From Sphingomonas sp. (GTDB lineage Bacteria > Pseudomonadota > Alphaproteobacteria > Sphingomonadales > Sphingomonadaceae): a stretch of 10,110 nucleotides of DNA. The stretch's first letter is position 1. Every line of letters begins with the position of its first letter. The DNA lies in the NCBI GenBank assembly GCA_030146605.1, contig JASLBO010000497.1:1-10110 (forward strand), given 5' to 3'. The translations under genes were made by a program, and so were the position numbers. The notes under the pieces were generated by a model. The model saw only the letters and a program-made list of their open reading frames with translations. It was not told the origin of the DNA and ran no database searches. This document shows, one piece after another, positions 4,934-10,110 of this stretch.

Positions 4934-7548
4934 CCGCAGATCCTCAGTCAGTGGACGCCGGGGACGCGCAGGAAAGCCGCAATCCGGCTGCGGTGCAGAA
5001 TTCGATCGCGTGGGCGGAAGGCCTCGTTGGCAGCGAGGCGCGCGCGCGCCTCGACCGCGAAGGCGCCAACGAGCTGCCGCGGCAGGGCCAGCGGACTATA
5101 TTCGGGATCGTGCTCGAGGTTCTGCGTGAGCCGATGCTGGCGCTGCTCGTCGCCGGCGGCCTGGTCTATCTGCTCCTCGGCGACCTGAAGGAAGCCGTGA
5201 TCCTGATCGTGCTGGCCGGCTTCTCGGTCGCGATCACCGTGATCCAGGAATCGCGCAGCGAGCGCGCTCTGGAGGCATTGCGCGATCTCGCCAGCCCGCG
5301 GGCGCTGGTCGTGCGTGACGGGACTCGCCTCCGCATTCCCGGCCGCGAGGTGGTCCGCGACGATATCGTGGTCCTCGCCGAAGGCGACCGCGTGCCGGCG
5401 GACGGCTGGGTGGTCGAGAATGCGGGGCTGCAGCTCGACGAATCGCTGTTGACTGGCGAGTCGGTGCCGGTGCGCAAGCTTTCGCTGGAGGCCGAGGCAC
5501 CCGCTGCGCTACCTCGCCCGGGCGGTGACGGGCTTGCTTATGTTTTCTCCGGAACATTGGTCGTCGCAGGCACCGCCCTATGCCGCATCGCCGCGACCGG
5601 CCCGCGCAGCGAGATCGGCCGGATCGGCCAGTCGTTGGCGGGTCTCGAGACCGGCGCTCCGCGTCTCTACCGCCAGACCCGCCGTCTGGTCCTGGTGTTC
5701 GCCGCCGGAGGCGCCGCAGCGAGCCTGCTTGCGGTGTTGCTCTATGGCTTGCTGCGGGGGGCGTGGCTGGAGGGCGCGCTCGCCGGGATCGCGCTCGGCA
5801 TGTCGCTGCTGCCCGAGGAATTCCCGGTCGTCCTGACCGTCTTCATGGCGATGGGTGCGATGCGCATGTCGCGCGTGCGCGTGCTCGCCCGCCGCGCCGC
5901 CGCGATCGAGACGTTGGGTTCTGCAACCACCCTGTGCACCGACAAGACGGGAACGCTTACCCAGAACCGGATGACAATCGTCCAGTTGCGCCTGCCCGAC
6001 GGCCGCACCTTCGATGGCGGCGCCGATGCGACAATCTCGAAGGATTTCTGGCAGCTCGCGGAGCTCGGTACGCTGGCGAGCGCGCCGCAGCCCTTCGACC
6101 CGATGGAGATCGCCTTTCATGACTTCGCCGGCCGGGCCGACGCTGCCACCCTGCCGCGCCGCAACGCCGCCGGCTGGGATCTGCGCCAGCGCTATCCGCT
6201 GCATCCCGAGCTGCTCGCGATCTCGCACGCTTGGGCCACCGGTCGCGCCGAGGACGGCCATGTGATCGCCACCAAGGGCGCGCCGGAGGCGATCGCCGAG
6301 CTCTGCCGCCTCGATATTGCCGCGCGCTCGGAAATCAGCGCCGCAGTCGATGCGATGGCGGCGCAGGGGCTGCGGGTGCTGGGCGTGGCCGAAGCGCACT
6401 GGCACGAGGCCGAGTTGCCGGACAGCCAGCGCGGATTCGACTTCAGCTTTCGCGGGCTCGTCGGCTTGCAGGACCCGCTCCGGCCATCGGTGCGCGAGGC
6501 CGTGCGGCAATGCCGCAGCGCGGGCATCCGGGTGGTGATGATCACCGGCGATTATCCCGCGACCGCCCGGGCGATCGCGGCGCAGGCCGGCATCGATGCC
6601 GGGGAAATCGTCACCGGCGCAGTGCTTGGCCAGATGAACGATGCCGAACTCGCGGCGAAGGTGCAGAAGATCACCATCTTCGCGCGGATCATGCCCGAGC
6701 AGAAGCTGCGCATCGTCGAGGCGCTGAAGGCCGCCGGCGGAATCGTCGGCATGACCGGCGACGGGGTCAATGACGCCCCTTCGCTCAAGGCCGCCCATAT
6801 CGGCATCGCGATGGGCGGGCGGGGCACCGATGTTGCGCGCGAGGCCTCGTCGATCGTGCTGCTCGACGACGATTTCGGTTCGATCGTCACGGCGATCCGC
6901 GTCGGCAGGCGCATTTACGACAATCTGCGCAAGGCGATGGGGTTCATCGTCGCGGTGCATGTACCGATCGCGGGCCTCGCGCTGATGCCGTTGCTGTTCG
7001 GCCTGCCGATCCTGCTGAGTCCGATTCATATCGCCTTGCTCGAGATGATCATCGATCCTGTCTGCTCGCTGGTCTTCGAGGCCGAATCCGAGGAAGCCGA
7101 CGTCATGCAACGGCGACCGCGCGCGCCCGACGCGTCACTGCTGTCGCGCGACCTGGTACTGTGGTCGGTGCTCCAGGGCATCGTTGCGCTGGGCGCCATC
7201 GGCGGCGTGGTGCTCTGGGCATCCGGGCAAGGGACGGTCGAGGCGGAGCTGCGCACATTGCTGTTCTTCGCGCTCGTCGGTGCCGTGCTGGCCCTCGTCC
7301 TCGTCAACCGTTCCTTTTCCGCCTCGATCGCCAGCGCGGTTCTGCGCCCCAATCTGGCCTTTGCATGCGTCGTCGCGCTGATCGTCCTGGTGCTTGGTTT
7401 CGCCCAGTTCGTACCTGCCGTGAGCGATCTGCTGCACTTCGCGCCGCTCGGCATGGCGCACGGCATCGCCGCCCTGCTCGTCGGCGTGACTGTGCTGGTG
7501 CTGCTCGAGACCGTCAAAAGGCGCGGGGGGATCGGACGGGCAGCCTGA
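4930..7548 (+). CDS. P-type cation-transporting ATPase (P2-like)
   Basis: This is an 872-residue integral membrane ATPase that moves a cation using ATP through a phospho-aspartate intermediate. All core motifs are present, numbered from the GTG at 4930: LTGES near 174-178 (actuator), PEEFP at 295-299 in M4, DKTGTLTQ with phosphorylated D338, KGAPE at 449-453, MITGD from 537, TGDGVNDAP from 609, and a C-terminal membrane bundle from about 650 to the end. Layout and length match P2 ATPases (calcium, PMR1/PacL-like), but M4 reads PEE instead of PEG and M6 reads E-M-I-I-D-P (E705, D709) where calcium pumps have N-x-x-x-D, so the ion cannot be assigned. No heavy-metal-binding N-terminal domain or CPC motif is seen, which argues against a copper/zinc P1B pump. 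The start is uncertain: GTG at 4930 overlaps the upstream stop as GTGA; an in-frame ATG at 4906 would add eight residues. Neither has a clear Shine-Dalgarno, which fits translational coupling. Confidence 0.93.
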   Translation: MTADPQSVDAGDAQESRNPAAVQNSIAWAEGLVGSEARARLDREGANELPRQGQRTIFGIVLEVLREPMLALLVAGGLVYLLLGDLKEAVILIVLAGFSVAITVIQESRSERALEALRDLASPRALVVRDGTRLRIPGREVVRDDIVVLAEGDRVPADGWVVENAGLQLDESLLTGESVPVRKLSLEAEAPAALPRPGGDGLAYVFSGTLVVAGTALCRIAATGPRSEIGRIGQSLAGLETGAPRLYRQTRRLVLVFAAGGAAASLLAVLLYGLLRGAWLEGALAGIALGMSLLPEEFPVVLTVFMAMGAMRMSRVRVLARRAAAIETLGSATTLCTDKTGTLTQNRMTIVQLRLPDGRTFDGGADATISKDFWQLAELGTLASAPQPFDPMEIAFHDFAGRADAATLPRRNAAGWDLRQRYPLHPELLAISHAWATGRAEDGHVIATKGAPEAIAELCRLDIAARSEISAAVDAMAAQGLRVLGVAEAHWHEAELPDSQRGFDFSFRGLVGLQDPLRPSVREAVRQCRSAGIRVVMITGDYPATARAIAAQAGIDAGEIVTGAVLGQMNDAELAAKVQKITIFARIMPEQKLRIVEALKAAGGIVGMTGDGVNDAPSLKAAHIGIAMGGRGTDVAREASSIVLLDDDFGSIVTAIRVGRRIYDNLRKAMGFIVAVHVPIAGLALMPLLFGLPILLSPIHIALLEMIIDPVCSLVFEAESEEADVMQRRPRAPDASLLSRDLVLWSVLQGIVALGAIGGVVLWASGQGTVEAELRTLLFFALVGAVLALVLVNRSFSASIASAVLRPNLAFACVVALIVLVLGFAQFVPAVSDLLHFAPLGMAHGIAALLVGVTVLVLLETVKRRGGIGRAA

Positions 7549-7606
7549 CCGCAAGGCCCCGTGTCTCTCCGCTTGGGCGCTGCCGGCTCTCGGCCGCAGG
7601 GCGGGT

Positions 7607-7990
7607 GATATCGGCACGCGCGTCGGCGTCGGCGAAGACGGCATCGCCGATCACCGCGCAGCTGGATGACAGGTGAGGTCCGGCGAGGTCGTCGAGAAGC
7701 GCGTAGAGCGTCTCATTCGCAAGCCGGGTATATAGAGCGCCGCTGACAATCGCTGCTCGGGCGCGACGCCGGCCGGCGCTTGCGAAGCACGTCGCTGCGC
7801 AGGATCAGGGCACCTGGCGCGTCGCCATAATGTGGTCCGAGCGCGCGTGCGACCGCGGACTTGCCCGTTCCCTAAAGTCCCCGACCGCGACAAGTTTGGC
7901 AGAACGCGGCGCGATCAGCCTCTGCGCGAGGTCGAGGAAGTCGCGCGCGAGCGCAATGGCGCCGGCACCCGCCGGGGCCGGATTGGGACC
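7607..7990 (-). pseudogene. Relic of an AAA-type kinase (C-terminal half of an APH/ATP-binding bifunctional protein)
   Basis: Reading leftward, at least four segments in shifting frames assemble into one kinase-like domain. From about 7990 to 7878: LARDFLDLAQRLIAPRSAKL then VAVG. From 7871 to 7776: GTGKSAVARALGPHYGDAPG followed by ALILRSDVLRKR, a Walker A motif and the P-loop helix. From about 7773 to 7726: PAGVAPEQRLSAALYI. From 7729 to 7607: TRLANETLYALLDDLAGPHL then SSSCAVIGDAVFADADARADI. This order resembles the ATP-binding half of proteins annotated as bifunctional aminoglycoside phosphotransferase/ATP-binding protein. The N-terminal phosphotransferase half and the C-terminus are absent. 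Several indels make it non-functional. It points toward the end of the ATPase gene on the opposite strand. Apart from this, 7549-8054 contains no other gene I can see. Confidence 0.7.
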
Positions 7991-8028
7991 ATTACCTAGC
8001 GCCCGAGCCTTGAGCAGAGGCTAGATCG

Positions 8029-8042
8029 GTCCCGAACGGGAC
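8029..8042. promoter_or_regulatory. Inverted repeat GTCCCG-AA-CGGGAC next to a ribosome binding site
   Basis: The two six-base arms are perfectly complementary around a two-base AA centre. The last base of the repeat touches the AGGAG ribosome binding site (8043-8047) of the small proline-rich gene. In DNA it could be an operator half-site pair; in RNA a two-base loop is too tight for the full stem, though a shortened stem could still affect translation start. No T-run follows, so it is not an intrinsic terminator. I do not recognise a known regulator consensus. Confidence 0.35.
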
Positions 8043-8054
8043 AGGAGATCGGCA

Positions 8055-8276
8055 ATGGCTGGTGAAGGCATAAAGATTATGACTCTTGCGGCCCGCCCCT
8101 GCGATCCCGGCCCCGACACGATCAATCCCCAGGCCCCGCCCGAGACGCCGCCTTGCGTGGGTCCGCTGGAGGCACCTATGCAGGAGCCCCCCGCAACCGA
8201 CCCCGTCGCGCCCGCGCCTGAGCAGCCGGGAAGGACGGCGCTGGAGATCCCAGGCTTTGACGACGATGGCCGCTAG
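8055..8276 (+). CDS. Small proline-rich hypothetical protein (73 aa)
   Basis: I do not recognise a function. The protein has 73 residues, of which residues 15-60 are dominated by proline, glutamate, alanine and threonine (PQAPPETPP, EPPATDPVAPAPEQPG) and should be disordered. There is no signal peptide or membrane helix. It ends in an acidic tail, GFDDDGR. Two cysteines (C16 and C34) sit in the disordered part. AGGAG at 8043-8047 lies seven bases before the ATG, so translation is plausible, and an inverted repeat immediately precedes that site. Short proline-rich ORFs like this occur as hypothetical proteins in sphingomonads, from memory. It is 77 bases upstream of the GH130 gene on the same strand, so the two might share a transcript. 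Confidence 0.6.
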   Translation: MAGEGIKIMTLAARPCDPGPDTINPQAPPETPPCVGPLEAPMQEPPATDPVAPAPEQPGRTALEIPGFDDDGR

Positions 8277-8353
8277 ACAGTGCGGCCGTTGCAACAATTA
8301 CGCGATATTGCTCATCCGGTTCGTCGCTGCGTGACGGCTTCCGGGATCTGCGG

Positions 8354-9673
8354 GTGACTGGTGACGCGCGCTGCGCTCCGGCAGGCGTACCCACACATCT
8401 GGACCTGCTCTTGCGGCCCGAGCCGGCGTGGGTCGTGCTCCGACCCTTTGTTCCGGCCGAGAACGGGTCGGCGGACGGCAAAGCCGGCGGCTCGCGCGTG
8501 GAACGCATCCTTGATCGCGTGCTTGCGCTGACGCCTGGCGAACTGCGCGTCGAGCTCGATCTGGCGCTGACCAGCCTTGCCGGACGCCACCGCGATGTGG
8601 AGCGCCTGCTCCAGCGCCGCTACTACGATATGGGCGACCGGTTCGTCGCAGGTCGGTCGGCGAGTGCGGATCAGGCCTTGCTGGTGGGCGCCTGCTTCGA
8701 CGAGGAATATTCGTTCGAGGCCGCGGCACTGTTCAATCCCAGCATCGTCGCGCATCCCGACCAGTCCGGGGTGCCGGACGGCAGCTTGCGGTTCGTCCTG
8801 TCACTGAGGGGTGTTGGCGAAGGGCACATCTCCTCGATCAGCTTTCGCACCGGCCAGATCACCTCCGCAGGGGCGCTCAGCGTCGACGCGCCCAGCCGCT
8901 GGGCAACGTCACCGACGATCGAGCGCATTCCGGGTGGCGCGACCGATGATCCCGGTCTCAGGCTGTTCTATGGGCAATCCGAGGATCTGTCGCAGATCGT
9001 CATCTTTCCGGTCAGCTTCCACCAGCGCCATGGCGTCGAGGATCTTCGGCTCGTCCATTTCACCGACGACGACGGCCACGCCACCTATCTTGGCACCTAC
9101 ACTGCCTTCAGCGGGGAGACCGTGCGCCAAGAACTGCTGCGAACCGACGATTTCGTGACGTTCGAGCTCAACGCGCTGCGCGGCAGTGCCAGCGCCACCA
9201 AGGGCATGGCGCTGTTTCCCCGGCGGCTCGACGGTCATTATGCGATGCTCGGGCGGTTCGATCACGAGAATATCTGGCTGCTGCGCTCGAATGACCTCTA
9301 TGCTTGGGAACCGGGCGAGATCATCGTCTCGCCACGCTGGCCGTGGGAGTTCATCCAGATCGGCATCTGCAGCCCGCCGATCGAGATCGAGGAAGGCTGG
9401 CTGGTCATCACCCATGGCGTCGGGCCGATCCGTACCTATTGCCTCGGTGCGTGCCTGCTCGACCGGAAGAATCCCTCGAAGGTGATCGCCCGGTCGACCG
9501 AACCGCTCATCCGGCCGAGCTGCGACACCCGTGACGGCTATGTTCCCAATGTTGTCTATAGTTGCGGGGCGATCGTGTTCGGGCGAATCTTGTTTCTGCC
9601 TTATGGGGTCGCGGATTCGTTCACTTCCTTCGCGACGATCCCGCTGGAGGCGCTGCTCCGCACTATGAGCTGA
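8354..9673 (+). CDS. Glycoside hydrolase family 130 protein (mannoside phosphorylase or mannosidase)
   Basis: The 439-residue product has the five-bladed beta-propeller sequence pattern of GH130, enzymes that cleave beta-mannosides, most by phosphorolysis and some by hydrolysis. The N-terminal piece LLLRPEPAWVVLRPFVP is typical. AALFNPSIVAHP near 131-142 is the NPS blade, and GVEDLRLVHF near 227-236 carries the ED-x-R motif with the likely catalytic D230. Further on, THGVGPIRTYCLGACLLD near 353-370 (H354) and YVPNVVYSCGAIVFG near 396-410 match the family's conserved end. No signal peptide, so cytoplasmic. The start is a GTG at 8354 with only a weak GGGA upstream; no ATG occurs in frame before about residue 94, which is too late. 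Related genes often sit beside glycosyltransferases, but none is present here. Whether it is a phosphorylase or hydrolase cannot be decided from sequence by eye. Confidence 0.88.
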   Translation: MTGDARCAPAGVPTHLDLLLRPEPAWVVLRPFVPAENGSADGKAGGSRVERILDRVLALTPGELRVELDLALTSLAGRHRDVERLLQRRYYDMGDRFVAGRSASADQALLVGACFDEEYSFEAAALFNPSIVAHPDQSGVPDGSLRFVLSLRGVGEGHISSISFRTGQITSAGALSVDAPSRWATSPTIERIPGGATDDPGLRLFYGQSEDLSQIVIFPVSFHQRHGVEDLRLVHFTDDDGHATYLGTYTAFSGETVRQELLRTDDFVTFELNALRGSASATKGMALFPRRLDGHYAMLGRFDHENIWLLRSNDLYAWEPGEIIVSPRWPWEFIQIGICSPPIEIEEGWLVITHGVGPIRTYCLGACLLDRKNPSKVIARSTEPLIRPSCDTRDGYVPNVVYSCGAIVFGRILFLPYGVADSFTSFATIPLEALLRTMS

Positions 9674-9989
9674 TTCCGCGCGGACCCGCTCGGCCTCTAT
9701 GTGGATGCGGCGACTGGAGCCGCGAACTCGAGCCTTCCGCCTGGCGGGCAGCCATCTAGCCCGCACCGCCGCCTTCCCGCCAAGCTCAACCGAAGTCGGT
9801 GCGGTGGCTCACCAGTCTCTTCGGTCGACATCACCTGCTCTGGTTGGCGCGGTTTACTTGTGAAGTGCCGTACTTCAAGCCGATTTCGAGCAGGCGCAGG
9901 GAGGTGGAACTTGCATCACCTAATCGACGCCGTATTGCCCCCATGGCGTCGACCACAATGGCGCCTCCGCCTCCCCCGTCCGGCCAGGG
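9674..9989. other. Region without a recognisable gene
   Basis: Between the GH130 stop and the edge ORF I find no coding region that I can support. Short open frames exist on both strands but none has both a good start and a recognisable product. The composition becomes less regular than in the flanking genes, with some A/T-rich patches near 9850-9900. The only structure I note is the small hairpin at 9861-9877. The region may belong to the flank of the element or gene that enters from the right edge. Confidence 0.5.
9861..9877. repeat. Short hairpin TGAAGT-GCCGT-ACTTCA
   Basis: Six-base perfectly complementary arms flank a five-base loop, with CTTG just left and AG just right that partly extend the pairing if a bulge is allowed. 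It lies in gene-free DNA, about 190 bases after the GH130 stop. It lacks a T-run, so a terminator role is unlikely. A binding site or part of a repeat element is possible, as is chance. Confidence 0.3.
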
Positions 9990-10110
9990 CTATCGCATAT
10001 GAACGAAGAGGGAGAGGAGGAAGTCGTCGTTCCATCCTGCCCTTTTGGTTTTGGTCTTGATGGAGGCCTTTTCGGGGTGCTGCCTGAGGTGTTGAGGGCG
10101 AGTTTTCGGA
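9990..10110 (-). CDS. Partial leftward ORF, C-terminal 39 residues, possibly from a mobile element
   Basis: A frame open from the window edge ends at the TAG whose complement is at 9990-9992. The visible residues run PKTRPQHLRQHPEKASIKTK then TKRAGWNDDFLLSLFVHMR. Codon choice includes AAA and AAG lysines in a row and looks unlike the strongly GC-ending genes to the left. The lysine/arginine-rich run followed by GWNDDFLLSLF would suit the C-terminus of a transposase, but I cannot name a family. The start lies beyond the window. Another frame on the same strand is also open here, so the coding call itself is not certain. A non-coding repeated sequence is the main alternative. Confidence 0.35.
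   Translation of the reverse strand, partial: PKTRPQHLRQHPEKASIKTKTKRAGWNDDFLLSLFVHMR

Noticed and set aside
5578..7110. A 510-codon open frame on the minus strand
   Set aside because: It lies opposite the P-type ATPase whose motifs are complete; its histidine/arginine/aspartate-rich translation is typical of a shadow frame.
8909..9766. A 285-codon open frame on the minus strand
   Set aside because: It is antisense to the GH130 gene and has low-complexity charged composition with no recognisable domain.
9799..10002. A 67-codon plus-strand open frame with an APPPPPSG tail
   Set aside because: No ribosome binding site is seen, the product is not recognisable, and it overlaps the end of the minus-strand edge ORF; it is better treated as non-coding until homologues are found.
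1..10110. CRISPR arrays, tRNA or rRNA genes, phage modules or complete insertion sequences
   Set aside because: No regularly spaced direct repeats, tRNA-like cloverleaf, rRNA stretch or transposase with both ends was seen on either strand.

Overview
The window is about 10 kb of GC-rich bacterial chromosome. Codon use, gene families and small proline-rich ORF style suggest an alphaproteobacterium, most likely a sphingomonad (Sphingomonas or a relative). This is inference from memory of family resemblance; no marker gene such as rRNA is present.

Layout. Bases 14-976 (+) encode an exported L,D-transpeptidase. Bases 1216-3830 are read leftward: a beta-CASP metallo-beta-lactamase-fold RNase-like protein (3830-2238), the first 39 codons of a lost zinc alcohol dehydrogenase (2134-2018), a 69-residue membrane protein (1966-1757) and a hemerythrin-like protein (1635-1216). 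Bases 3967-4386 (-) hold a broken VIT/CCC1-type transporter joined to the frameshifted tail of a small two-helix membrane protein. Across a divergent gap, 4511-7548 (+) is a tight two-gene operon: a UspF-like universal stress protein overlapping by four bases (GTGA) a P-type cation ATPase. Bases about 7607-7990 (-) carry a multiply frameshifted nucleotide-binding kinase relic. Bases 8055-8276 (+) encode a small proline-rich protein with a strong ribosome binding site next to an inverted repeat, and 8354-9673 (+) a GH130 glycosidase/phosphorylase. Bases 9674-9989 contain no recognisable gene. The last 121 bases hold the C-terminal end of a leftward ORF that enters from outside the window.

How it fits together. 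A universal stress protein, P-type ATPase, RNA-specificity MBL protein, hemerythrin-like protein, alcohol dehydrogenase and AAA/APH-type kinase are, from memory, companions in stress or low-oxygen gene islands of proteobacteria. Here the alcohol dehydrogenase, VIT transporter and kinase are all broken, while USP-ATPase, MBL, hemerythrin, GH130 and the peptidoglycan enzyme look intact. The simplest reading is a stress/ion-homeostasis island undergoing decay. I see no CRISPR array, phage module, tRNA or rRNA, and no convincing evidence for a wholly new system. The more interesting points are the decayed duplicate domain in the transpeptidase, the coupled USP-ATPase pair, the three relics and the unidentified ORF at the right edge.
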